A stretch of DNA of 64,000 nucleotides. Origin: Mycobacterium sp. ACS1612 (lineage in GTDB: Bacteria; Actinomycetota; Actinomycetes; Mycobacteriales; Mycobacteriaceae). The position numbers were made by a program, and so were the translations under genes. The notes under the pieces are model-generated. The model saw nothing but the letters and a program-made list of their open reading frames with translations, did no database searches and was not told the origin of the DNA. This document shows positions 17,571 to 26,347 of this stretch, piece by piece. Positions within the stretch are counted from its first letter, which is position 1. Each line of letters starts with the position of its first letter. The stretch spans positions 1-64,000 of the forward strand of contig NZ_LZHZ01000061.1 of NCBI RefSeq assembly GCF_001667505.1. The letters run 5' to 3'.

Positions 17571-18533
17571 TCAGAGCCGGGCAGACCGGTCGCCACGCGC
17601 CGGCCGCCCGGCCGCCAGCCGTTCCCGCTGCGGAACCACGACATACTTCGGGTCGCGCGTCGACTCCACGCCCGCCTCGAACACCCCGAACCGCTGTAAT
17701 GCGCTGCCTGCCAACAGCGCCAGGCCCGACGCCACCGTCACCGCGCGGTGCCGGCTCACCGCCGCTCCGAGCGCTCCCCCGACGGTCAGATACTCCGACC
17801 ACTGCCGCAATCGGTGTGCCTTCCCGGTCGTGTACGCCTCCGCCGACAGCCCTAGCCGCTTCTCCATCAGCCGTGACGCCGCGACCTCCAAGCCCGCTCC
17901 CGCGATCGCCATCCGCCGCGCCGGGCCTGACTCGCCGTGCGGCGCGACCACCATCCCCCAACCGCCTCCGCTTGCCGCCGCCGAACCGGTGAACACGAAC
18001 GGCAGATACGGATGCGCCTCACGCCACGCCGGAACCGCGGTCTGCGACAACAACACTGCCGTATACGACGCCACACCCGGCCCCGTCGCCGCGGCCCACA
18101 CACCGGCTGGCCTGGCCAGCCACCACACCAACCGGCCCAGCCACGTACGCCGCAGTCGGCCCGGCATCAACTCCGCGACACCAGCCAACCCGGCCCCGGG
18201 TCCGTACGCCGTCAGGATCCAGGTGCCCATGCTCATCGGCGAACTCGGCTTCGCCACCCGCAACATGTGATGGAACCGCTCAGGACGACCCAGATCCGCG
18301 ACCAGGAAGTACAAGCTCGCCACGATGCTGATCAACGCGCCCACCCGCGAACCGCGCCGCAGCCCCGGCCTGCCTGTCACGTCGGCCCCCGCTGCCAGCA
18401 GCGCCGAACCCGCCGATAACCCGCCGCAGAACAAATACGCCGCGATCATCCAATTCCACACGGGCGGTTTGAGAATCGGCCGCCCATAGTACGAGCGGAA
18501 CTCCGCCCGCGGCACCGCCAGCTGTTCCTTCAT
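17571..18533 (-). CDS. nrfD: NrfD/PsrC-type membrane subunit of formate dehydrogenase
   Basis: A 320-residue polytopic membrane protein of the NrfD/PsrC family. It anchors iron-sulfur oxidoreductases and passes electrons to the quinone pool. Recognisable pieces are the N-terminal YYGRPILKPPVWNWMIAAYLF, VADLGRPERFHHMLRV (typical NrfD loop) and SPMSMGTWILTAYG. About eight hydrophobic segments are visible. The ATG at 18533 overlaps the stop of fdhB by 4 bp (ATGA), so it is translated in step with it; longer frames upstream are fdhB read out of phase. It lacks the haem ligands of FdnI-type subunits, so electron delivery is directly from the ferredoxin subunit to menaquinone. Last gene of the selA-selB-fdhA-fdhB-nrfD operon. 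Confidence 0.88.
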   Translation of the reverse strand: MKEQLAVPRAEFRSYYGRPILKPPVWNWMIAAYLFCGGLSAGSALLAAGADVTGRPGLRRGSRVGALISIVASLYFLVADLGRPERFHHMLRVAKPSSPMSMGTWILTAYGPGAGLAGVAELMPGRLRRTWLGRLVWWLARPAGVWAAATGPGVASYTAVLLSQTAVPAWREAHPYLPFVFTGSAAASGGGWGMVVAPHGESGPARRMAIAGAGLEVAASRLMEKRLGLSAEAYTTGKAHRLRQWSEYLTVGGALGAAVSRHRAVTVASGLALLAGSALQRFGVFEAGVESTRDPKYVVVPQRERLAAGRPARGDRSARL

Positions 18534-19411
18534 CGAGTCCTCACAAACGCCGAAACCGCCAACCCGACCAACGCCGACGCCGCCATTCCGGCGTACTTCC
18601 ACATCGCGGCGGCGTCCCGCGTCGGCACCACCGGGTCCGGCGGCAGCCCGTACACCTCCGGCTCGTCCAACAACAGGAAGAACGCGCCGTCGCCGCCGAC
18701 GCCGTCGTTGGGGTCGTGTCCGTACAGCCGTGCCGAAGTCTCTCCGCGGGAATGCAATTCCTCCACCCGCAACGCGGCCCGCTCGCGCAGTTCGTCGAGC
18801 GGTCCGAACTGGATCGACTCCGTCGGACACGCCTTCGCGCATGCCGGCTCCAGCCCGTCGTGCAACCGGTCGTAACACAGCGTGCACTTCCACGCCCGGC
18901 CGTCACCTTCGCGCCGTTCGATCACTCCGTACGGGCAGCCCGATACGCAATAGCCGCAGCCGTTGCAGATGTCTTGCTGTACAACGACAGTGCCGAACTC
19001 AGTGCGGAACAACGCGCCCGTCGGACACACATCCAGGCAGCCCGCGTGCGTGCAGTGCTTGCACACATCGCTGCTCATCAGCCAGCGGAAGTCGGTGCGC
19101 GTCTCGGCGCCGGACACATCGCCTGGCCGCCCGAAGCCCGGCATGCCCAGATCGACTTGCGAGGGCTGTTCGATGAACGCCACATGCCGCCACGAGTTCG
19201 CGCCGAGCATCCCGGTGTTGTCGAACGACATACCCAGCAGGTCGAACCCGTCGTCGGGCACCTCGTTCCACTCCTTACACGCCACTTCACACGCCTTGCA
19301 CCCGATGCACACCGACGTGTCGGTGAAGAACCCGACCCGCTCCGGGTGCTCCGAATACCCCGCATTGCCAGCCGGGTCAGCGAGCGGTCCGTAAAAGCTG
19401 TTGTCGCTCAT
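18530..19411 (-). CDS. fdhB: formate dehydrogenase iron-sulfur (beta) subunit
   Basis: A 293-residue ferredoxin-type subunit with four [4Fe-4S] clusters: CIGCKACEVAC (C35, C38, C41, C45), CKHCTHAGCLDVCP, CNGCGYCVSGCP and CTLCYDR...CAKACP. This is the four-cluster wire of FdnH-like subunits between the Mo/W site and the membrane subunit. A hydrophobic C-terminal segment (MAASALVGLAVSAFV) gives a single membrane anchor. No signal peptide is present. Its ATG overlaps the end of fdhA by 4 bp and its stop overlaps nrfD, so the three subunits are tightly coupled. Confidence 0.93.
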   Translation of the reverse strand: MSDNSFYGPLADPAGNAGYSEHPERVGFFTDTSVCIGCKACEVACKEWNEVPDDGFDLLGMSFDNTGMLGANSWRHVAFIEQPSQVDLGMPGFGRPGDVSGAETRTDFRWLMSSDVCKHCTHAGCLDVCPTGALFRTEFGTVVVQQDICNGCGYCVSGCPYGVIERREGDGRAWKCTLCYDRLHDGLEPACAKACPTESIQFGPLDELRERAALRVEELHSRGETSARLYGHDPNDGVGGDGAFFLLLDEPEVYGLPPDPVVPTRDAAAMWKYAGMAASALVGLAVSAFVRTR

Positions 19412-22400
19412 GGGTTTTCCTCGGTGTGCTCGGTGGACAGCCCGGTGGTGTCCAGATCCGTGCCCGTCTCGATCGTGATCCCGGCCCGCTCCCGATACAT
19501 CGCGATGTACTGCAGCAGCGCGGGCCCACGCGGACGCCGCCCCGGCTGGATGTCACACGTCGCGACCTTGCTCTCCTGGATGAACACGTTGGGGTCGACG
19601 ACGACGCCCAGCAGGTCGTTGACCACGTCACCGTCGATCAGCCCGACGTTGCCCCAGTGGTAGGGCATCCAAATCTGATGTACGACATGGTCTTCGACGC
19701 GCAGCGGCCGCATCCGGTCGGTCACGAACACGCGCGCGTCCACCGCGGTACGGCTGGTGATCACGTGCGCCCAATCCATGTGCGACAGGCCACGTTCGGC
19801 GGCCAACTCCGGTGACACCTCGACGAACAACGCAGGCTGCAGCTCGGACAGGTACGGCAGCTGCCTGCTCATCCCGCCCGCCGTGTGGTGCTCGGTCAGC
19901 CGCGCGGCGGTGAACACGTACGGGAACACCTCGCCATGCGGTTCCGGCGGTGACGGGTTGGACGGGTTGTCCGCGCGCCCGTACACCTTGCGCGCCGGGT
20001 TGCCCTGTTGCTTGTAAAGCGCGTTGCGCACCGGTGATTCGTGCGGCTCGTAATGCGTTGGCAGCGGGCCGTCGAGCACGCCGTTGGGCGCAAACAGCCA
20101 CGCCTTGCCGTCGGCCTGCATGATGAACGCGTCGTCGCCGCGCAACGCCGCCACCCCGACCGCGTCGTCATCAGGCCGGTAGTCCGGCGGCTTGGTCTTC
20201 TCGAAGTCGGGGACGTCGTCGCCGACCCACTCCCCCTTGGCCCCTTTGTTTTCGTCCCACCAGATCAGCTTCTTGCGCTCGCTCCACGGCCTGCCCTGCG
20301 GATCGGCCGACGCCCGGTTGTACAGCACGCGCCGGTTCATCGGCCAGACCCAGCCCCATTCGGCGTCGTCGTTGGGTTTGCGCCGCGCCGACTGGTTGAC
20401 GTCATCCTTGTAGACCCCGCTGTAGATCCAGCATCCGCACATCGTGGAGCCGTCGGCCTTCAGCGACATGTAGTCGTCGACAGCCCGCCCGGTCGTCAGG
20501 TCGACACCGCTGATGCGCCGCAGCACGTCCTCACCCGACGGTTCGTCGCCCTCCATCTGGTAGTCCCAGGAGAGGTTCAGCAGCGGGCGGTCCCGTTCGT
20601 CGGTCGAGTCGGCCAGCTTCTCGCGCAGGATGCGGCCGAGGTGATAGAAGAACCACAACTCCGAGCGGGCGTCGCGCGGCGGTTCGACGGCCTTCTCGCG
20701 CCACTGCAGCTTGCGCTGCGTTTGGGTGAACGTGCCCGCCTTCTCGACATGCGACGCCGCCGGGAAGAGGAACACCTCGGTGCGGCAGGTCTCCGGCGAC
20801 ATCTCGCCGGTCTCGACCTCCGGGCCGTCCTTCCAGAACGTCGCACTCTCGATTTCGACGAGGTCGCGCACGACGAGCCAGTCGAGGTTGGCCATCCCCA
20901 TTCTCTGCAGTCGGCCGTGCGCCGACCCGACGGCGGGGTTCTGGCCGAGCAGGAAGTAGCCGAACACCTTGCCGTCGACCATGTCCATAACGGTCCGATA
21001 GGTGCCGTGGTCGCCGTTGATCCGCGGAAGGTAATCGAAGCAGTAGTCGTTCTCGGCGGTGGCGTGCTCCCCCCAGTACTCCTTGAGCAGCGAGACCATG
21101 TAGGTATCTGCGTTGTGCCAGAAGCCCTTCTGGTTGCTGCCGATGATGTCGTCGAGGTAGTCCGACAGCGTCTCCTGGCCCGCATGTGGCATCGCCAGGT
21201 AGCCGGGCAGCAGGTTGAACAGCGTCGGCACGTCGGTCGAGCCCTGGATGCTGGCGTGGCCGCGCAGCGCGAACACGCCGCCGCCCGGTCTGCCGATATT
21301 GCCGAGCAGCAACTGGATGATCGACCCGGCGCGGATGAACTGCGCGCCCAGCGAGTGCTGTGTCCAGCCGACGCTGTACACCAGGGCAGCGGTCCGCTCC
21401 CGCCCGGAGTTCGCCACCCACGCCTTCGCGATCTCCAGGAACTCGTCGGCAGGCACACCGCACACCCGCTCGACCATCTCCGGTGTGTATCTGGCGAAGT
21501 GGCGCTTGAGGATCTGATAGACACAGCGCGGGTGCTGCAGCGTCGGATCCGACGGAATGCGTTGCGCGGCACCTTCTATCGGGGCACCGCCAGAACCGTG
21601 TTGATCCGGTGCGGCGTGCTCCTTGGCAGCCGATCCGCCGTATTCCGCGTCGGTCTGTTCGTACTGCCACGTAGCCGGGTCGTAGGCGGCCGACTCGTCG
21701 TCGTAACCGGAGAACAACCCCTCGAGGTCTTCGGAGTCGCGATATTGCTCGTCGACGAGGAACGACGCGTTCGTGTAGGCGGTGACGTACTCCCGGAAGT
21801 CCAGCTCGTTGGACAGGATGTAGTTGATCACCCCGCCGAGGAATGCAATGTCGCTGCCCGCGCGCAGAGTCACATGGCGGTCAGCGACCGCACTGGTGCG
21901 CGTGAACCTCGGGTCGATGTGCACCACCCGCGCGCCGTGCGCCTTGGCCTCCATCACCCACTGGAAACCGACCGGATGGGCCTCGGCCATGTTCGAGCCC
22001 ATGATGACGATGAAGTCGGCGTTCGCGAGGTCTTGCTGATAGTCCGTCGCCCCGCCTCGACCGAAGGAGGCTCCCAGACCGGGAACCGTGGCGCTGTGTC
22101 AAATACGGGCTTGGTTCTCGATCTGTAGCGCGCCCAGCGCAGTGAAGAGCTTCTTGATCAGATAGTTCTCTTCGTTGTCCAGCGTCGCTCCGCCGAGGCT
22201 GGCGATGCCCATGGTCCGGCGCAGCGTGTTGCGGTCCTTGTCGAACTGTTGCCAACCCTTCTCACGGGCGTCGAGCACCCGGTCGGCGACCATGTCCATC
22301 GCCCGGTCGAGGTCGATCTCCTGCCATTCGGTGGCATACGGCGCGCGGTAGCGCACCTTGGTCAGCCGCTGTGGGCCGGTGACGAGCTGCTTACTGGCAG

Positions 22401-22668
22401 AACCCTTGGGACACAGCCGGCCTCGCGAGATCGGGCTGTCGGGGTTGCCCTCGATCTGTACGACCTTGTCGTCCTTGACATACACCTTCTGCGCACAGCC
22501 AACGGCGCAGAATGGGCAGACCGAATGCGCGACGTGATCGGCTTCGGCGGTGCGCGGCGTCAACGCCAGCGAGCGCGTGGATTGGGCGGCTTTGCCGCGA
22601 CCCAACCGGTCGTCGCCGGTGAGCTGCCGGAACACCGGCCACGACTCGAACAAGCCCCTGAGGTCCAT
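19408..22668 (-). CDS. fdhA: selenocysteine-containing formate dehydrogenase, alpha subunit
   Basis: A 1086-residue molybdenum/tungsten bis-MGD formate dehydrogenase, read through an in-frame TGA at 22099-22101 as selenocysteine (residue 190). Before the TGA comes ALQIENQARI and after it HSATVPGLGASFGRGGATD, matching the NQARI-Sec-H active site of FdnG-type enzymes. An N-terminal [4Fe-4S] site (C51, C54, C58, C86) and the molybdopterin region (GSNMAEAHPVGF, DPRFTRTSAVAD) are intact. It oxidises formate to CO2. The start at 22668 has AGGAAGGA upstream. There is no twin-arginine signal, so the catalytic site may face the cytoplasm. A plain reading would split the gene in two at the TGA; the hairpin after it and the adjacent sel genes argue against that. 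Confidence 0.93.
22069..22087 (-). promoter_or_regulatory. SECIS hairpin for UGA recoding in fdhA
   Basis: Read on the minus strand, GGUUCCC-GGUCU-GGGAGCC forms a 7-bp stem (one G-U pair) capped by GGUCU, the loop sequence of the E. coli fdhF/fdnG SECIS that SelB binds. The loop starts 18 nt after the UGA, the spacing I recall for E. coli fdhF. Unlike eukaryotic SECIS elements it lies within the coding sequence, as expected in bacteria. Confidence 0.88.
22099..22101 (-). other. in-frame UGA decoded as selenocysteine (Sec190)
   Basis: TGA on the minus strand between Ile (ARI) and His (HSAT) codons of fdhA. Protein homology continues in the same frame on both sides, and the SECIS hairpin follows. 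It corresponds to the catalytic residue of formate dehydrogenase that ligates Mo/W. Confidence 0.92.
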
Positions 22669-22698
22669 GACGTCCTTCCTTGCCCGCCTACCCCACGA

Positions 22699-24378
22699 TC
22701 AAACCATCGTTCGTGTGCTGTTGTCGTTTCGCCTCGTGATCCGCTTCGCGTCGAGCAGTTCCAGCAACGGCACCGCGACTCGCCGGGTGGTTCCCAGCGC
22801 GCGCTTCGCCTCGGCGACGGTGAACGGCTGGGGCAGCGACCGCACAATGTCGGCGGCGCGGTCCAGCGCGTCGGGTCCGAGCACCACACCGTCCGCGATC
22901 CGGGTGAGCCGCCCGACCCGGACCGCCGCCGCCAACTCCTGCGGGCCCAGCTTCATCTCCTCCAGTTCATCGGAGTCGGGCGCCCGGAACGGTTCGGCCC
23001 CCAACCACTCCTCCAGAGTGCGCAGCGCCTTGTCGATGCGCGGCGGCAGACCGGATCCCGGTGTGCGGACGCGGCCTTCGACCACTTCGAGTCCGGTGCC
23101 GTCGAGCAGGTGAGCCACGAGTTCGGTCGACGGGAGGCCGGTCTGCTGCTTGACCGTCTCCAGCGGCATGCCCGCCGCCACGTCGTGCTCGGCCACCCAT
23201 CGTTTCACCGCCGTCGTCGCCTGCTGACGTCGCTCGGCCCACCACTGCGGGTCCACGATCCAATCGCCGACCGGCTGCCCGGACGCTTCAAAACCCATGG
23301 CGCGCAACTCGTCTGCGCGGGCGCACACCGGGGGCCTGGCGCGGCCGGTGGCCAACTCGACCGCGCGCTCCCGTGCAGCGCCGCGGCGGCGCAACGCGGG
23401 CGGCCGCACGTCGAGCACCTCGATGCCCGCGACGATACGATGCTCGCCGGGGTCACGCAGCAGCCCGCTATCGCCGACACGCAGTGGCAAAGCATGCGCC
23501 AGTCGCAGCCGCGCCGCCGCCTCCCCGAGCGGCCGCACGAACACCGGCACCGCCGCCGACCCAATGTGCAGCATTAGTTTCCGGTGCAATTCGCACGCTT
23601 CGCGCAACGCGACGTCCAGTTCGGCGGTGTCCACCCAGGCGCCCGGCGTCCGCAACGTGTCGCCGCGGCCGATGAGTTGACGGTCCACCCCGCGCAGATT
23701 GACCGCGACCCGCGCCACCGCGCCCACCTCGGTTTCGTCGCGGCCCAGCGACTGCACTCCCCGCACCGTGACGTGCCGTCCCGCGTGCTCCAGTTCGTCG
23801 CCGACGCGGATGGTGCCCGCGGCGAGTGTCCCGGTCACCACGGTGCCGGCCCCGCGCACGGTGAAGGAGCGGTCGACCCACAGCCGCACATCTGCGGCAC
23901 GGTCAGGCAGCGGCAACCCATCAACCAACGAAAGTAGTTGTGCCCGAACCTGATCCATGTCGGTGCCGAGCGTCACAGGCGCGCCGGGCAGCCGCTCACG
24001 CACCTGCGTGACGGCGCGCGCCGGATCCGCCAGGTCGGCCTTGCTGATCACCACCAGCACATGCTCGACGCCCAACGCCCGCACCGCGGCGAGGTGTTCC
24101 TCCGACTGCGGCATCCACCCCTCGGTCGCCGCGACGACGAACATCACGGCGGGTACCGGGCCGACACCGGCCAGCATGTTAGCGACGAAGCGCTCGTGGC
24201 CGGGCACGTCGACGAATGCGATCTGCTTGCCGCCCAACGACGTCCACGCGAAACCGAGGTCGATGGTCAGCCCGCGGCGCTGTTCTTCTGCGAGCCGATC
24301 GGGCCACATGCCGGTGAGCCGCTGCACCAGTGTCGACTTCCCGTGGTCGACGTGACCCGCGGTCGCTACGACATACAC
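22699..24378 (-). CDS. selB: selenocysteine-specific elongation factor SelB
   Basis: A 559-residue translational GTPase that delivers Sec-tRNA to SECIS-bound ribosomes. The G-domain motifs are GHVDHGKST (residues 8-16), DVPGHE and SKAD. EF-Tu-like beta barrels follow (VDRSFTVRGAGTVVTGTLAAG), and the C-terminal ~200 residues are the winged-helix domains that bind the SECIS hairpin. The GTG at 24378 (V-Y-V-V-ATAGHVDHG) is chosen because it starts the G domain directly; it overlaps the end of selA by 13 bp. It ends 30 bp before fdhA, so the factor and its main client are co-transcribed. Confidence 0.92.
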   Translation of the reverse strand: MYVVATAGHVDHGKSTLVQRLTGMWPDRLAEEQRRGLTIDLGFAWTSLGGKQIAFVDVPGHERFVANMLAGVGPVPAVMFVVAATEGWMPQSEEHLAAVRALGVEHVLVVISKADLADPARAVTQVRERLPGAPVTLGTDMDQVRAQLLSLVDGLPLPDRAADVRLWVDRSFTVRGAGTVVTGTLAAGTIRVGDELEHAGRHVTVRGVQSLGRDETEVGAVARVAVNLRGVDRQLIGRGDTLRTPGAWVDTAELDVALREACELHRKLMLHIGSAAVPVFVRPLGEAAARLRLAHALPLRVGDSGLLRDPGEHRIVAGIEVLDVRPPALRRRGAARERAVELATGRARPPVCARADELRAMGFEASGQPVGDWIVDPQWWAERRQQATTAVKRWVAEHDVAAGMPLETVKQQTGLPSTELVAHLLDGTGLEVVEGRVRTPGSGLPPRIDKALRTLEEWLGAEPFRAPDSDELEEMKLGPQELAAAVRVGRLTRIADGVVLGPDALDRAADIVRSLPQPFTVAEAKRALGTTRRVAVPLLELLDAKRITRRNDNSTRTMV

Positions 24379-25646
24379 GCCCGCACCGCCTGGACCAACC
24401 GGTCGTCGTCCAAGGGGTCGACCGTACGCAGATCCAGCACGCACCGGCCGGCCTCCAGACGCCCGACCACGGCCGGGCTGCCGAGGCGCAGCGGCGCGGC
24501 ATAGGACTCCGGCAGACTGACCGCGGCACTGGGCAACTCGACATTCGGGGCGCCGCCACCGCCGACCGCCCCGACGCAGTCGACGGCCCTCGCGCCGGGA
24601 AGTTGGCCGGCCAGGCGTTGCGCCCGGGCGCGCAACTCGGCCAGGTCGGCGTCGAGCGCCTGCGCCACCGGCGGCGGCGGGCCGACGAGCGTCGCCTCCA
24701 GCGCCGCAAGCGTGAGCTTGTCCACACGCAGCGCCCGGGCCGCCGGATGCCGTCGCAACCGCTCGATCAACTCCGCCGTACCGAACAGCAGCCCGGCCTG
24801 CGGGCCGCCGAGCAGTTTGTCGCCACTGGCGGTGACGAGGTCGGCGCCGTCGCGCAGCACGGTGGTGGCGTCGGGCTCGTCGGGCAGCAGCGGGTGCGGA
24901 GTGAGCAGACCCGAGCCGATGTCAACGACCAGCAGAACGTCCAGCGCGGCGAGTTCGGCGATGCCGACAGCCGAGGTGAAGCCGCTGACGTGGTAGTTCG
25001 ACGGGTGCACCTTGAGCACGAAGCCGGTGTCGGGGCCGATGGCGTCGGCGTAGTCGCGCAAGTGGGTGCGGTTGGTGGTCCCGACCTCGCGGATCCGCGA
25101 CCCCGTCGACACCATCAGCTCAGGCAATCGGAAGCCGTCGCCGATCTCGATCAGCTCACCGCGGCTGACGACGATTTCCTTACCGGGGGCCAACGTCATC
25201 GCGGTGAGCAGCAGCGCCGCGGCGTTGTTGTTGACGACGTGCACGCCGCCGGCGGTCGGCACCGCCCGGGCCAGGGCAGCCAGCGCACCGCGGCCCCGGC
25301 GGGCCCGGCGCCCGGTTTCCAGGTCGAATTCGACGTCGGTGGCGCCGCTTGCGGTCACCACTGCATCGACCGCCGCTTGCGACAGGGGCGCACGGCCGAG
25401 ATTGGTGTGTACCACGACACCCGTCGCATTGATCACCGGTCGCAGGCTCGCCGCGGCCGCCGGCAACGCCGCGACCGCCTGGTCGGCCACCTGCTCCGGT
25501 TCGATCTCACCGGCGCGCGCCCGCTGTTGCGCTTTGACGACAATGCTTTTGACCAATGTTCGGCCGAGCGTCCGTTCCGCCTCGACGAGCCGAGGATCGG
25601 CGAGCAGCACATCGGTGCGGGGCACACGCCGACGGCGGTCGTCCAT
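24366..25646 (-). CDS. selA: L-seryl-tRNA(Sec) selenium transferase
   Basis: A 426-residue PLP enzyme that converts Ser-tRNA(Sec) to Sec-tRNA(Sec) using selenophosphate. Landmarks are VINATGVVVHTNLGRAPLS, the EFDLETGRR segment, VVDIGSGLL, and the PLP lysine in SGDKLLGGPQAG (about residue 277). The ATG at 25646 is preceded at the right distance by TAGAAC, a mycobacterial -10 (TANNNT-like), with only 6 nt between them, so the operon mRNA may be leaderless; a GTG one codon upstream is an alternative. First gene of the five-gene selA-selB-fdhA-fdhB-nrfD operon. It diverges from the DUF488 gene across 43 bp. Confidence 0.92.
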   Translation of the reverse strand: MDDRRRRVPRTDVLLADPRLVEAERTLGRTLVKSIVVKAQQRARAGEIEPEQVADQAVAALPAAAASLRPVINATGVVVHTNLGRAPLSQAAVDAVVTASGATDVEFDLETGRRARRGRGALAALARAVPTAGGVHVVNNNAAALLLTAMTLAPGKEIVVSRGELIEIGDGFRLPELMVSTGSRIREVGTTNRTHLRDYADAIGPDTGFVLKVHPSNYHVSGFTSAVGIAELAALDVLLVVDIGSGLLTPHPLLPDEPDATTVLRDGADLVTASGDKLLGGPQAGLLFGTAELIERLRRHPAARALRVDKLTLAALEATLVGPPPPVAQALDADLAELRARAQRLAGQLPGARAVDCVGAVGGGGAPNVELPSAAVSLPESYAAPLRLGSPAVVGRLEAGRCVLDLRTVDPLDDDRLVQAVRACMS

Positions 25647-25689
25647 CACACCGTTCTACTCGTCGCGGGACGCGGGGTATACCGATGGG

Positions 25690-26211
25690 GTGCTGACTTC
25701 GGTGGGCCACGGCGCGCTCGACAGAAACGCGCTGGTCAAGCTGCTACGCGGGGCCGGCGTCGAGGCGCTGGTCGATATCCGCCGCTACCCGAACAGCAGA
25801 CACAACCCTGACGTGGAAACCTCCGCGATCGCCGCGTGGGCCGCCGACGCAGGCCTGGCGTACCGGTGGGAACCCCGACTGGGTGGACGCCGGACGCTGC
25901 CCGCGGGCACGCCGCCCGAGGACACCTGGTGGAAAGTCCGCCAGTTCGCGGCCTACGCGGCATACACCAGGACCACCCCGTTCGCCGAGGCGTTCGCCCA
26001 GTTGGCGGAGCAGGCCCAGCGACAGCACACCGCGATGATGTGCAGTGAGGCGGTGTGGTGGCGCTGTCACCGGCGCATCGTCGCCGACGTGGCAGTGCTC
26101 CGCCGTTCACTGCAGGTACGCCACTTGATGCACGACGGCCGACTCGTCGCCCACCCGCCCTCCGAAGGCGCCCGAATGGGCGCGAACGGCGACATCGTCT
26201 GGGTGGCGTGA
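25690..26211 (+). CDS. DUF488 family protein
   Basis: A 173-residue protein of the DUF488 family: SVGHGALDRNALVKLLRGAGV, DIRRYPNSRHNP and C-terminal MMCSEAVWWRCHRRIVADVAV. The Cys/Arg/His cluster in the last motif is the family's conserved pocket. Proposed roles include nucleic-acid or nitrogen-oxide related chemistry, none established. The GTG at 25690 is the first start that keeps the family N-terminus. It sits between selA and the tRNA-Sec gene, and its stop codon is immediately followed by the 3' end of the convergent tRNA. Whether it helps selenium metabolism is open. Confidence 0.75.
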   Translation: MLTSVGHGALDRNALVKLLRGAGVEALVDIRRYPNSRHNPDVETSAIAAWAADAGLAYRWEPRLGGRRTLPAGTPPEDTWWKVRQFAAYAAYTRTTPFAEAFAQLAEQAQRQHTAMMCSEAVWWRCHRRIVADVAVLRRSLQVRHLMHDGRLVAHPPSEGARMGANGDIVWVA

Positions 26212-26306
26212 TGGCGGAGGCGGACGGGAATCGAACCCGCCAGCGACAGGACCTGCCGCTCAGCGATTTTGAAGACCGCGCCGGTCACCAGACCGAATAC
26301 GCCTCC
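26212..26306 (-). tRNA. selC: tRNA-Sec (anticodon UCA)
   Basis: A 95-nt tRNA with encoded CCA. The acceptor stem is GGAGGCG/CGCCTCC with discriminator G. The long D stem (TCGGTC/GACCGG) has a 4-nt loop, diagnostic of tRNA-Sec. The anticodon loop CTTCAAA carries TCA, which reads UGA. An 8-bp variable arm (AGCGGCAG/CTGTCGCT) and a GTTCGATTC T loop complete it. Only tRNA-Sec combines the UCA anticodon with this D arm and variable arm. It is transcribed away from selD across a 41-bp divergent gap and ends base-to-base against the DUF488 stop. Confidence 0.95.
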
Positions 26307-26347
26307 CGGGCCATCGGTGACATCATTGCAGGCAGCACACTGGAGGC

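Noticed and set aside
22003..22101. fdhA appears as two genes broken by a nonsense codon
   Set aside because: Homology is continuous through the TGA at the known Sec position, a SECIS hairpin follows, and selABCD are adjacent. Sec recoding explains it better than a frameshift or decay.
20041..22128. 695-residue plus-strand frame opposite fdhA
   Set aside because: It lacks any domain, is Arg/Val/His-rich as expected for a reverse-frame shadow in GC-rich DNA, and the minus-strand gene is certain.
26212..26306. ordinary tRNA with a long variable arm (Ser or Leu)
   Set aside because: The anticodon is UCA and the 6-bp D stem with a 4-nt loop is specific to tRNA-Sec; it sits between sel genes.
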